This document shows positions 29,212 to 40,275 of a stretch of DNA of 64,000 nucleotides, one piece after another; the stretch's first letter is position 1; the number at the start of each line of letters is the position of its first letter. Under the pieces are notes generated by a model. The model was not told the origin of the DNA. It saw nothing but the letters and a program-made list of their open reading frames with translations, and searched no databases. Source of the DNA: Hippopus hippopus (Eukaryota; Mollusca; Bivalvia; Cardiida; Cardiidae); NCBI GenBank assembly GCA_946811185.2, contig OX328101.1, forward strand, positions 26,892,122 to 26,956,121, given 5' to 3'. The position numbers and the translations under genes were made by a program.

Positions 29212-29442
29212 ATGAATGGTGAGAGAACAAATATTTGTTTTACGTGCAACGAAGCAGGACATTGGTCCAGAAATTGTCCAAAAAAGAAAATCAGACAGGA
29301 ACATTTGTTTTTTTGTCTACGTGAACCCCACACAGTCATGACATCGAGAGAGAAATCATTCATAGGTGAAGAAAAAACTAAGTCCAACTCAATGCTCAGG
29401 CTTTTAGAGAGAAAAATCATCCATAGATGCAGAAAAAACTAA
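29212..29442 (+). CDS. Small CCHC zinc-knuckle protein running into the terminal repeat, 76 aa
   Basis: The only plus-strand gene of the element. Residues 9-22 are CFTCNEAGHWSRNC, a perfect C-X2-C-X4-H-X4-C zinc knuckle with the expected Gly-His, followed by a basic PKKK. Zinc knuckles of this type bind single-stranded nucleic acid (for example retroviral nucleocapsid). Beyond about residue 45 the frame reads through the inner edge of the right terminal repeat, so its C terminus is repeat-derived. Two TATAAATA boxes lie upstream in the same orientation. No polyadenylation signal or stem-loop was noticed. Whether it is a Polinton gene or a captured fragment is open. Confidence 0.55.
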   Translation: MNGERTNICFTCNEAGHWSRNCPKKKIRQEHLFFCLREPHTVMTSREKSFIGEEKTKSNSMLRLLERKIIHRCRKN

Positions 29443-29868
29443 GTCCAACTCAGTGTTCAGGCTTTTAGAGAGAGAAAATCATTCATAGGATGAAAAAACT
29501 AAGTCAAACTCAATGGTTAGGCTTTTAGAGAGAAACCACTTAAAGGCCAAGTAGTGGATAGAAATAAACAATAAAGCAATCCTAATAGCATATGGGTAAA
29601 AAAACTAAGTCCAACTCAGTGACAAGACCTGTCAGATCCCTATAGAGCCCTCGAAAATGTGTCATTTTTGGTCCTCCCTTAGCCTTTAATTGCAGAAAAA
29701 TTCCCCTCAGGGTAGGCAAACTGGGTATTATAAAAAATGCAAATTCTTTCAGGGTAGGCAAACTGGGGACAAACTCTCTGTAGGGTAGGCAACGTAGGGC
29801 TCTCAGGGACGTCTCTTTGTACGTCTGACCAGGCCTGTCAGACGTACAAAGAACCGTCCTATACTACT
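29346..29868 (-). repeat. Polinton right terminal inverted repeat, 523 bp
   Basis: Inverted copy of 18323-18845. By eye about five substitutions differ between the two (for example GGACGGC versus GGACGGT near the tips). Confidence 0.95.
29815..29851. repeat. Terminal hairpin of the Polinton, right
   Basis: Mirror of 18340-18376, 15-bp arms around CAGGCCT. Confidence 0.9.
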
Positions 29869-29920
29869 TTCCATAATGTTTTCAATCTTTTTAAACAAAA
29901 TGCCATCGTGTTAACAACAT
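29869..29920. repeat. Target duplication and right remnant of the split hairpin element
   Basis: TTCCAT (29869-29874) repeats 18317-18322. ATGTTTTC and ATGCCATCGTG that follow are the continuation of the family-A element interrupted at 18322. Confidence 0.8.
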
Positions 29921-31130
29921 AAACATGTTGTTTGCCACATGAAACCCCGCTTTTGAAAGAAGTATGGTTGGAAAAGGAGGGAAAAAAAACTGATTGCTAG
30001 AATGTTTTTCCTATTCTCACAGTTTTCAACCCTTCAAAACAAAATTTTCAATCTTTGAGTAATAATGTACACGAAGTATACAAATACTTTCAATTTGTTC
30101 AAGTCAAAAATTTTGCTGTCCAGTAAAGAGTAAGCGATGCTGTTACGTGGAAGCAGGAGTCGTATATAGACATAAAGTTACAATCCCTGGTCGAAGCTAT
30201 AAAATGTCCTTTTATTTAATTGTTTGAATGGGTTCAAGAACGAACAAAATAACAAACGATCAACTGAATGAATGAATGCCTGAATGAATGAATGAAATTT
30301 GAAAAAGAAAATATTGGAAAAGGATAGAATCTTTGTAACCAGCATCTTCTCCTTTCCCCATAATATTTAGTCTATCTTTTTAAAGACGACCTGCATCATA
30401 GTATGCAAATGCTTTGAATTTTGAGCAGTCTAAAATCATCACAATTTGTCGTTTGGTAAAGCCTACAGATGTTTGAATTGGTAAACTACGGTTGCTTGGA
30501 TGTGTGGGTGCTGGATAGACAGATGAATAGACATGTAGATATATAAACTGTAATTTTATGAATAGAAAAATGGCTACATTGGTATAGGGATCTTATATAC
30601 ACATCTATATACGATCCCTGATTGGTAGCAATGAATGTGGAAGACAAGATATATCATTTGCCTATACAGTAAATGAAAAAAAAACCTAACCTACACATTG
30701 TTATTGCCGTTTACCCTAGCCTAGAACCATTGCCCAGCGCTCTATAAGGGCACGGTTTTAGATTCATTACGCACCCCGAAAAGAGACTGATGTTTATACA
30801 AGAAAATGATGATGCATAGCATCAAGGTTGCCGCGAATTGAAGGTCGAAAATATTCACAACCCTAACGGAAATTGCCTAAAACAGCCCTCTATTTGTAAG
30901 CTTTGGCTTTCGTTCCAATCCTTTTCATGTAGTTTGCTGTTATGAATTAATTATGAATATGTATGTTATTAACATATGAATAAAATAGGCCTATGTTTAA
31001 ACTTAACTAAGACAGCCTTAATTGTGATGTGATATGACGTGATGTTTGAAGCAGTCAGTGACGTCTAACAGGTTAGTCTGACCAGAATTTCCCCATCTCC
31101 ACACAATGTATTCAACTCTTTTAACCATTT
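29921..31130. other. No gene recognised
   Basis: Diverged hairpin-element fragments at 29944-30132 and 30300-30465, an (AATG)n run at about 30265-30296, and unique AT-rich sequence to 31130. Confidence 0.45.
30586..30619. repeat. Second copy of the AGGGATCTTATATAC palindrome
   Basis: AGGGATCTTATATACA and TATATACGATCCCT, matching 13394-13425 except in the loop. Confidence 0.6.
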
Positions 31131-31359
31131 ACCACACAATACCGGGCTTTAATGACCCCGAAAAGTAAGGCTCTTGAAAACATTGTGGAAAAAGGAGAAC
31201 ATAAATACTGGTAACCAGCATTTTCTCCTTTTCCAACAATGTTTTAAAACATACCCTATCAAAACCTGGAATTATAATTTGAGCTACATTTTATTTGTCG
31301 TCTGCAAATGTTTTCAATTTGGTCCAGTCAGAAATTTTGTCATTTGGTAAAGACTTTAA
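31131..31359. repeat. Hairpin element, family A, full length (229 bp)
   Basis: TTAACCATTTACCACACAAT start, CATTTGGTAAAGACTTTAA end, and the central dyad at about 31176-31245. Confidence 0.8.
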
Positions 31360-32555
31360 GCCAAGACTCATTACATCGTTTGTGCCATAAAGGATGATTT
31401 ATCGTCTGCAAATACTTTCAAAACGGCTGCGGGTTAAGACGACCTAAAATTTTACAGTCTTATAAAAAGTTAAGAAACTATTCAGTTTGTTTTACACAGA
31501 TTTCGAATGGAACAACATAAACACATGTTTTAAATACCAGTATTAGAAGTGCGATTGTTTGGTTACGGTGGGGGGAGGGGGAGCAAAAAATGGCCTCTTT
31601 CCCCTATACTGCCAGCCCGTTGCTCATGAGCGAGTAGAAAATCCTACGCACATGGAGTGATTAAATGCTCGTGTAGATTGAATGGTTTCAATCGAGTTTT
31701 CATGTAAACGGAGCTCCCTCAGCGTTAAATGGTAAAAAGAGATTTATGTGAAGGTAATGTTTACAATTTAAGTTTATTTTTAAAGTATTCACTTTCACTT
31801 TTTGTTAACGAGGAACGGTATAAATTTTGCCTTAAGGCACCTGTAAATAGTTTGCTTCGAATTGGCCATGGTTTAAAATTAGAAATAGTTGAGAAAGGTA
31901 GATTTTCAATGCAATTTTGATAAGAGGAGTAGTTACTACACCCATGAATTGTGTTAGATTTAGGAAAAGAAGCATTTGGTTTGTCTATGAAACAGGAGGT
32001 CATGACATTTCATTTTTTGTTCTATAGTTTTGACCCAAAATGCGAAAGTGAGCCGCGAAAATAAGGGTAGGGTCAGGGCATGAAAGATTGCAAAACAACG
32101 GTATGGTAACGTGCTATTTTGGATTTTATGCACAGATTATGTGTTGGTTTGAGTTTCAATTTAGCTTGGCATTTTCAGGCTAGCTTCCTGGGTGTGCATT
32201 TTGTGAATTTTGGAATAGAGGCTAAAATGGCATATTTGTTCAGTTTTTTTTCCGACAATGCCACTTGCCTGTATTGATCAATAATTTCATTATTTCACAA
32301 GTTGAACTTGATTTACTGATAGAATCTAAAGAATTATGATTGTGCTGTTGCATTTAAGTGCCCTTTCTAATTTCAGGCTGATTATATAGACCTCTGTTTG
32401 AGGAAGTTCTGCTTGGAGTGTTGTCGACAGACACCAGTTTAGCTGAAAACCGTGTTCTGCTACCTAACTTCAATCTGCTGGCATTAGCGTACTTTGATTT
32501 ACCTCGTAATTGCTACGTCACGAGTTGTTGTGTAGGAGGAATTTACAGATTAAAT
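31360..32555 (+). other. Upstream region and probable 5' leader of SNX3
   Basis: A family-A tail fragment ends near 31470. CCCTTTCTAATTTCAG (ending 32374) is a good splice acceptor, so a separate non-coding first exon further upstream is possible. An in-frame ATG at 32418 would add 46 residues absent from the conserved SNX3 start, so I treat that stretch as leader. TACGTCACG at 32514 is a half cAMP-response element. Confidence 0.4.
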
Positions 32556-35500
32556 ATGGCCACTACACAGTCAGCTACGGCAAGGATTCAGCCAAAAAAG
32601 CAAACACTAGAGGACGCCTATTCTCCTCCTGCAAACTTCCTGGAAATAGACGTAGTAGATCCACAAACTCATGGCGTAGCTAAAAAAAGATATACTGATT
32701 ACCAAGTAAAAATTAAAGTGAGTATGAGAAAATAATACGGAGAGTCTGTAACCGGAAGTAGATTTTTGACACCCATATTTTGAAGCAATAAAAGGAACCG
32801 GTCATTTATTTTGGATAAAAGATCATTTAATTCAATGAATGTATGTTCATCAATCTTTGATATTAGATGATAAATCAAGTAAAGTATTCGATCATTACTG
32901 ACAGTGAGGGGAACATTACTATACTTTTATTCCTACTACTATGGTGGACTGTCCAGTTTTCATACGGTCTCCCTAAAAAGCGCCTACAAGTGTCTACAAG
33001 CGTCTACAACAAAAGTTAAAAGAATTTTTCTTTTTATTATAAATTCACTACAACAGTTATGACATTTCATGATCAATTTGATGTCAAAAATACAAAATTA
33101 ACCTATCAAAAAGTATATAAAATGGCCAAACTGTAGACCCTTTAGCATTATGTACAGCATGCATGAGCGTCTACAGGCCTAGAGGTGTATCTAACTACAA
33201 CCTTTCTTTTTTTCATAAGAAAATGGAATATTTTGTATTGTTTTTTCAATTACTTAAACCTGTGCTCTGATGGCTTATTTGTAACCTTTTTATTGCAGAT
33301 ATTTACAAATGAATATTGCAGGTTATTCAACATTATCTTCCGCTAGATGGCATTCTACAAATACACATCTATCTAATATGGGCATGTTAGGTACAGAAGC
33401 GGACTAATTTTTCAAAACGACAACCGTTACTTTGAATTTCAAAATAAACGTTTACTCAATAAAATGCTACCTGGTGCGATTCATTCAGCTGTGATCGGCT
33501 AGCATGTAACCTATGCATCGGCCATTTATTAAAACAGCCCCTACATGTTTGGGTAATAGGCTAATAGCATTGCTGTAAGCCCTACTTTTCCCGAATATTC
33601 GGGGGATGGGTGATGCGTCATAGCAGACAGGTCGAATCTTCGAAGGATATGACATGCGCAGACAACAGGTTATTCAAATGAGCGCATTAGAACTTATTCT
33701 CTGTGAGAAATACACCCTCTCCTGTTTTATGATCATGTAGTTCAAACCCATCCCTGAACAAATTTATGTTTTTTTTTTTCAACACAGATCAACGGTAATG
33801 ACAATTTCTTTAAATTCATGTCAAAAGCCAAAGGATACTATCTTATCAATTTCATGATATGAACTGAATTTAACTCTTGAGATGTAGTGTTTTGTTTTCT
33901 TACAACTTAGTGAATCGTACGCACACCGGCCAATGGCTTGGTAGTGTAAAGAACAAAATAAAATACCCTTAAAATCATAAAAATTTATGGCAGTGGGGAT
34001 AAAATTTGAATTAAATCAATCATAATTTTTTAATGTACATATTGTTTATAAAATCTGCTAAACATTTGTAGACGCTTGTAGACACTTGTAGGCGCTTGTA
34101 GACGCTTGTGGACGCTTGTAGACGCTGTTTAGGGAGACCCGATTTCATAAGACATGATTGACTAATTCTGCTCACCCATATCTGAATGAAGTAATGATTA
34201 TAAATGAGTGGGTGCCAACTTCGGGACCCTTCATCAGGGTTCCCTCTGGCTGCTTTTTTTCTTGCGCCATCACTTTCGCCAAATGAGAAAAGTTTGCGCC
34301 AGATTGAAATAATTGGAGCCAGTTGGTGCCAATTTTAAAATGAGCGTACAGTAGGTCAGGCATAATCAAGAATTGGTCAATAAATTACCATTGCATGGTT
34401 GTGTCATGAGCAATAATATAAACAATAAAACATTTGTTGTTATCCGATTAAATTACTGTATTATATGTTTATTGTGTGAATATATTCCAAAAATTAGTTT
34501 TGTTCACAAAAATCATGTTGTATTAAGTTTAAGTAGATCTGTCATTAATGTTTGTAAAACCACTGTGACAAAAGCCGAACTAGGTCATTGATAACCATTT
34601 CTTCTATTGTAACAAAGTTTTAAAGAGAGACTTCTAAGTTTTATGAAACAGATAGAGGTTTAAATGGTACAAACCAAACAAAAAAGTCAGTATGAGAAAA
34701 ATTGTTTCAAAAGTAGGAATTGCTCATTTAGAGAAAATTCTAAATCTAGAATTTTTTTCATGAGGGGACTATTTACATTTTGAAACATACAGAAGTTAAA
34801 ATGTTAAAAACCAAACAAGTTTTCTGAAAGGTGGGCAATTAATGCAGGAAAAACGACATAGAAAATTTCGAGGACGACGATAACGTATCCGTTTGAGTTT
34901 TAGTCAGTGCCGACGCGGTCGGGATTTTGGAAACCCGCTATATATTAATACAGAATCTATCGATTTTGCCTGCGATTATGATTGATTTCGACATTTAGTA
35001 ACATTCACGATTTATATGGGACACTGGTCTTCGATACTTTCACTTTCGTACAGTTTCCCCAAGTTAACTGACAAGTTTTGTATGAAGCGGGCTGTTCTGA
35101 CCCGTTTTTGCTGGAAGTTTATGTTATCGGAAGTGTATGTGTATTCGGATAGTCAGGTGTAAAGTAATTTGGATTACGTCGATGGCATAGCTTATTCCTG
35201 CAGATTTATTTGAACTTTATTGATGAATTGGTGGTCATGCATCCACGCATTGCGGTGAAGAGGACCAGTATCAAAATGTACAGCATCCCGATATGAGAAA
35301 TATCGGCGCCAGTCATTTTCGCCAATCGGCATTTTCTTGCGCCATATTTAAAAATCTATCGCAAATGGCGCCAAATGCGAAGCCCAGCGGGAACCCTGCT
35401 TCATTGCCATACACATACAGCATGAGTACAGATATAGTTTCCAGGAAGGAGAACAGAGAAAGATTATTATGAGTTGCTGGAACTTGTTTCTCAAGCAATA

Positions 35501-38500
35501 TAGAAAAATAAATATGTTAAAACTTATAATATTTAATAGTATATTTCACCTTTCAGTCTTGTGCAGGAAGCTGCCTGTCTGTTTTAGTAATTGTCTACCT
35601 TCAATTTAAATGGTTGCTCGGATGTTATTTATTTGACTGATTCTCTGCTTACCTACACAGCAACCCTTCAGTATATGTCTGCAAAGATTGAATCCGAAGA
35701 AAAGTCATGCATATTAAATACATGTACTGGGATATAATACAATTTCCCGAAATCATTAATGTCATACAGTATTTGAGTACATGTAATTAATGTTACATGA
35801 TAAGTTTATACTGATAATTACATTTCAGACCTGTATAGCACAATTACGCAGAGAGTCAAGAAGATTATGGTTTTGTATTTTTAACTCTTTACCAAACGAC
35901 ATAATTTTAGACTAGTTCAAATTGGAAGCATTTGCAGACGACAAAATTAATGAGTCAGTAATTGAAATTTGTTTTGGGAAGGCTAGAAAACTTTGTGGGA
36001 AATGAAGAAAATGCTGGTTACCAGCATTTTCTTCTTTTCCCACAATGTTTTCAAAAGGCTTATTTCTCAGGGTCGTTAAAAGTCGGGATAGTGTGGTAAA
36101 GGGTTAAGAGGCTTGTCATTTAAATAGCTTGTGTTTCAATTTAGAATAAGTGAACAGTTTTTAAATAGTTAGTTAATCATTGCCTACAAACCTACTGGGC
36201 ATGCATCTGCCTTGATTAATTGATATTTTTCTTACAGACAAATCTACCAGTGTTTAAAGTGAAAGAATGTAGTGTCAGAAGAAGATACAGTGATTTTGAG
36301 TGGCTGCGAAGTGAGCTTGAAAGAGATAGTAAAGTATGTATGATGTTGTACCAAAACCTTTTTTTCAACAACTTTTAACCCTTTACCAGATGACACAATT
36401 TTAGCTTTGTCCAAATTCAAAGCATTTGCAGACGACAATTTCAGTGTGGCTCAGATGTTGCGATTTTTCTTTGATAGGGTAGAAAACATTGTAGGTAAAG
36501 GAGAAAATGCTGTTTACCAGCATTTTCTCCTTTGCCCACAATGTTTTCAAAAGGTGTCTTTCCCATGATTGTTACAAAAGTTTGCAATGTGTGTTAAAGG
36601 GTTAAATAAAACTTGTTTTTCCTAATGAAAGGGCAATGTGAAGTATCAAGATATTAAACTTCAGTTTTGTCTGTTACACTAAATGTGTATCATTAACTCC
36701 TTATCAAATAATCCCATGTTTTATTGACCCCAAGCGAAAGGCTTTGGAAAAAAAATTGGTAAAAGGAGAAATTGCTTGTAACCTGTATTTTCTCCCTTTA
36801 CACAATGTTTTCAGCCCTTTCAAAGAGAAATCTCATGTGAGCCATATCTTGATTTTAGTCTGCATCTGGTTTTAATTTGAACCAGTGTAAACTTTGGTTA
36901 TCTGATAAAGACTTAAGATGCAATGACCAATATAAAGGTTGGAAAAAAAGCATGTTCCTAAACTTGCTTTGATTCAAAGGGTTTGCTGACAGCAAACTAA
37001 ATCGAGCTAAAATTAGGGGATTTTTATCATGTAGGGCAAAAAAGATTGTGGTAACAGGAGATAGAACTGCTGATTTCCAGCACTTTTTTTTTTATCCGCA
37101 ATGTTTTCACAATATTTTGTCCGTAGGGTCGTTGAGTCATGAAATCATGTGGTAAAGGGTCGATAGATCTGATAGATTCCTTTTGGCTGCAAGTGAGCCT
37201 TTGACCCTTTACCACACAATCCCTGAGTTTTAACAACTCTGATGGAGAAGGGTTTTGTAAACATTGTGGGAAAAAGAGAAAGTGCTGATAACCAGCATTT
37301 TCTCCTTTTCCCACAATGTTTTCTACCCTATGAAAGAACTTAAATCATTTGTATCACTTTCATATTTGTCATCTGCAGAGTCTAGACTTTTTCGTTGAAT
37401 GTTGGAGCAAAAAGTAGATCACTGAACCAAATCTTAGGTAACCTTGTGTGTAGTCTAGAGGCTACATTTTCAGCCTGATACTCTCAAAACTTGGTCAGAG
37501 TGTTTGTTTTGTTGACATCTGGGACATGTTTGAAATTGGGTCATGTCTCATCAAAAAGTAGGTCACTTAATCTCATATGTTTTACATCATCACGATCAGT
37601 ATCTCTGCAGCTTTATCAAACCTAGATGACTTTACTCAGGTGAGCGCTTTAGGGCCAATGGCCCTCTTGTTATTGAATGTAACTGCACAGTTTATATGAC
37701 TGCATAGAAAAATATCTCTAGTTGTAATAATCATTATTTTACCAGAAATTTTGAGTAATGGCACAAAAACAAAATGGGCTTCTTTAACAAATCAAGTCAC
37801 ATATTGTTGCATGATATTGTTCTTTTCTAGATTGTTGTACCACCTCTGCCTGGTAAGGCATTAAAACGTCAACTACCATTTAGAGGAGATGACGGTATTT
37901 TTGAGGATGAGTTTATTGAAGAGAGAAGAAAAGGATTGGAAATGTTCATAAACAAGTAAGTTACTGAAAATATTGTTTTAACCTTCAACCAACATACTTT
38001 TGTTTTAACATGTCAGAGAAGGGATCCATTGTTAACTTGGTGGGAAAAAGAAAAATTGCTTATCACAAAGAATTTCTTCTTGTGGCAAAGAACATAACAG
38101 ACCGGAATTCGAGCCTTAAAGCATACTTTCCAAACGATAAACAGAAAGAGACACTTCCATTTGTCAAACTATTCATTCTGACACATAGCTTTGAGTGACT
38201 TGCTGATGGTTGTATCTACCTTTAGTGCAAAGGAACTGAAGTTCAGAATAAACTTTTGTCATGCTTTACTTGTTATTTTAGCTTTACATCCCTTGCACAC
38301 TTGACGGTAACTGCTCCTGCTGCTATTATGTTCAGACTAAAAGTTTAAACTAAGACAAACAGGTTGACTGTAGTATATATCAATGCATGATTTCATAATT
38401 TGATCCTTTTGGCTATTTAAACTTTAGGATGAATAAATGCTATTTTGTTAATCAAACATTTTAACTGGTCAATAATAGCGCACTGCTTTAGATAAAAAAA

Positions 38501-39645
38501 TGTTAAGGTATTGCCATAGTCTTGTTTTTGTCTGTTTTGTCATTGTTACAATAAATTTAGAAAAACCTTTCACACTTTCTCATATCCCTGGTATGAAAGG
38601 AAGCCATTTTAGGATGCTCTTTCAATGATGTTTTTGGAGGCCCAAGGTCAAAAATGTTTGCTTCAACTTCTGTCACAATGATTTAGACATAGGTGAATGT
38701 ATTATTTTGATGCTTATGCTCCATTCCTCTAATGCTCTGTTTAAAGCTTTACCATGCAATCAAAACATAATAACCCAAAAGAAGAGGACTTTTGAAAACT
38801 TTGTGGGAAAAGGAGAAAATGCTGGTATCCAGCATTTTCTTCTTTTTCCATAATGTTTTCTACCCTTTCAAGGACAGATTTCGTAATTTTTGCAACATTT
38901 TTGTATGCAATTTTTTCAATTTAGATGACTCCAAATTTTTGTTGTTTGGCAGAATGAAGAGGTTGGTTTCTTTTTTTATAGTTTTAGCTTTGTATCAATA
39001 TATAGAAGAGAAATATATTTTGAAATAATTTTTCACAATCACTTTACTGTTACTCCTCAAATATTAAATAATGTTACAAGATAATTGCTGATGGAACCAT
39101 TTCTGTGTTTTTAAATGTGGTATGTCATAGGTTGGGTGTAAAATAAAAAATGGCCTTGCAGGCAGTATGTTAGTTTTTGGACTGAACTGTTGTTGCGCTT
39201 TGGTTCCTTTAATATTCGGTTAACTTCCATATTGCCATCAATGCCATGTATCATTTATTAATCCTTTATCATGTGACCCCGAGAAAGAGGCATTTTGAAA
39301 ACATGGTCAGAGGAGAAAATGTCGGTTATCAGCATTTTTTTTTCTTTTCCCACAATGTTTTCTTCTCTTTCACTGACAGATTCCATTATTTGAGTCACAT
39401 TTGATGTGTCATCTACAAAGGCTTTCAACTTGAATAAGTCGCCAATTGACGTTCAGTAATGAGTTTAGTAAAGCCATTTTGGAAATCTGTTTATGGACAA
39501 TAGTTTTATCTTGGAAAACTTTATTGTGTTCTTTTTCAGAGTTGCTGGTCATCCACTAGCACAGAATGAGAAATGTCTACATATGTTTTTACAAGAACCA
39601 GGTATAGACAAAAACTATGTTCCTGGCAAAATTAGAACAACGTGA
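32556..39645 (+). CDS. Sorting nexin 3 (SNX3/SNX12 orthologue), 162 aa, four exons
   Basis: Phosphatidylinositol-3-phosphate-binding sorting nexin acting on early endosomes with retromer in cargo recycling (Wntless and transferrin receptor in animals). Coding exons: 32556-32717, 36238-36333, 37831-37955 and 39540-39645, all with GT-AG borders and matching phase (0, 0, 2), giving 162 residues, the same length as human SNX3. The PX domain spans about residues 27-151. The PI3P-contact residues are present at the vertebrate positions: Arg70-Tyr71 in [10 protein letters not shown], Lys95 in PPLPGKA, Arg118 in [10 protein letters not shown]. No coiled coil or BAR domain, as expected for SNX3. Introns (3.5, 1.5 and 1.6 kb) are largely transposon-derived. 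The gene looks intact. Confidence 0.97.
32965..34141. mobile_element. Non-autonomous hAT-like element with decamer arrays, 1,177 bp
   Basis: Ends CGGTCTCCCTAAA and (complement of right end) CGGGTCTCCCTAAAC. 8-bp flanks TTTTCATA (32957-32964) and ATTTCATA (34142-34149) fit an 8-bp hAT-type duplication with one change. Inside each end is a tandem array of a 10-bp unit (AGCGTCTACA and variants), three units at the left and about seven at the right. The middle is AT-rich and non-coding. It lies in SNX3 intron 1. Confidence 0.7.
34235..35398. mobile_element. Non-autonomous hAT-like element, 1,164 bp
   Basis: Left end CAGGGTTCCCTCTGGCT, complement of right end CAGGGTTCCCGCTGGGCT, bounded by CTTCAT on both sides (34229-34234 and 35399-35404). 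Subterminal GCGCCA motifs recur near both ends. No transposase frame. It is the second such element in SNX3 intron 1. Confidence 0.7.
35881..36107. repeat. Hairpin element, family A, opposite orientation, full length
   Basis: TTAACTCTTTACCAAACGAC start, TGTGGTAAAGGGTTAA end, dyad at about 35986-36053. It lies in SNX3 intron 1, 130 bases before exon 2. Confidence 0.85.
36375..36605. repeat. Hairpin element, family A, full length
   Basis: TTAACCCTTTACCAGATGAC start, GTTAAAGGGTTAA end, dyad at about 36482-36549. It lies 42 bases into SNX3 intron 2. Confidence 0.85.
36693..36916. repeat. Hairpin element, family A, diverged
   Basis: TTAACTCCTTATCAAATAAT start, ATCTGATAAAGACTTAA end, with a decayed dyad. 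Confidence 0.65.
37200..37400. repeat. Hairpin element, family A
   Basis: GACCCTTTACCACACAATCC start, nearly perfect dyad at about 37257-37322, distal part truncated. It lies in SNX3 intron 2. It is preceded by a diverged copy at about 36940-37160. Confidence 0.7.
37430..37672. repeat. Fragment of the CCATGATGGCCCTCTTG element class
   Basis: Ends TAGGGCCAATGGCCCTCTTG, related to the terminus at 43930-43955. In SNX3 intron 2. Confidence 0.5.
38740..38960. repeat. Hairpin element, family A, in SNX3 intron 3
   Basis: AAAGCTTTACCATGCAATCA start, dyad at about 38792-38856 with one mismatch, and an eroded right end. Confidence 0.65.
39260..39470. repeat. Hairpin element, family A, diverged, in SNX3 intron 3
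   Basis: AATCCTTTATCATGTGACCC start, dyad at about 39297-39363, degraded right end. It lies 70 bases before SNX3 exon 4. Confidence 0.6.
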
Positions 39646-39809
39646 TTCCTCTATTTATATTCATGAATGACTATTACTGGATACAATGTATATATGTAAG
39701 GGGAATAATTACATTTTGAAGAATGTGCTGTATAGACCCTTTAGTCTTCACCAGAACACAGAAGTGTAGACTTGATCATATAACATGTTAAAGCAGTAGA
39801 CATGTTCAT

Positions 39810-40038
39810 TTAACTCTTCACCAAACGGCAAAATTTTAGACTTGTCCAAATTGAAAGCATTTGCAGACGACAAAATGAAATGACTCAAAAATTGAAACTT
39901 GACTTTAGAAGAGTAGAAAACAATGTGGGAAAAGGAGAAAATGCTGGTTACCAGCATTTTCTCCTTTTCCCACAATGTTTTCAGAAGACTTCTTCCTCTG
40001 GGTCGTAAAAACCAGGGATTGTTTGGTAAAGGGGTTAA
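39810..40038. repeat. Hairpin element, family A, full length (229 bp)
   Basis: TTAACTCTTCACCAAACGGC start, TTTGGTAAAGGGGTTAA end, nearly perfect dyad at about 39915-39984. An opposite-orientation copy follows at once (40036-40275). Confidence 0.85.
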
Positions 40039-40275
40039 ACTCTTTTACACTTTACCACACAACCCCAAGTTTTAACGACCCTAAGAAAGAAGCCATTTAA
40101 AAACATTGTGGGAAAAAGAGAAAATGCTGGTAACTAGCATTTTCTCCTTTTCCCACAATATTTTCTACCCTTTCAAAGAGCAATTTCAGTTTTTGAATCA
40201 CATTTAATTTGTAACAAGTCTTCAAATGCTTTCAGTTTGGGCAAGTCTATCATTTTGTCGTTTGGTAAAGAGTCA
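40036..40275. repeat. Hairpin element, family A, adjoining the previous copy
   Basis: CACTTTACCACACAACCCCA near the start, TCGTTTGGTAAAGAGT at the end, dyad at about 40102-40166. Confidence 0.75.

Larger units (their letters stand above)
18323..29868 (-). mobile_element. Polinton/Maverick, complete ends, 11,546 bp
   Basis: Large self-synthesising virus-like DNA transposon. Seen directly: 523-bp terminal inverted repeats starting 5'-AG, a 6-bp TTCCAT duplication, and a gene set with a retroviral-type integrase, A32-like ATPase, adenain-like protease, major capsid protein and probable minor capsid protein. This set is established as Polinton-specific. All major genes lie on the minus strand; one small CCHC gene lies on the plus strand at the right end. 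The protein-primed family B polymerase is only a relic. By eye the terminal repeats differ at about five positions, so insertion was recent. The structural, integrase, protease and ATPase frames are open, while the polymerase and one membrane-protein gene are broken. Confidence 0.97.

Noticed and set aside
32418..32555. Upstream in-frame ATG extending SNX3 by 46 residues
   Set aside because: The extension lacks similarity to the family, and starting at 32556 gives exactly the conserved 162-residue protein.
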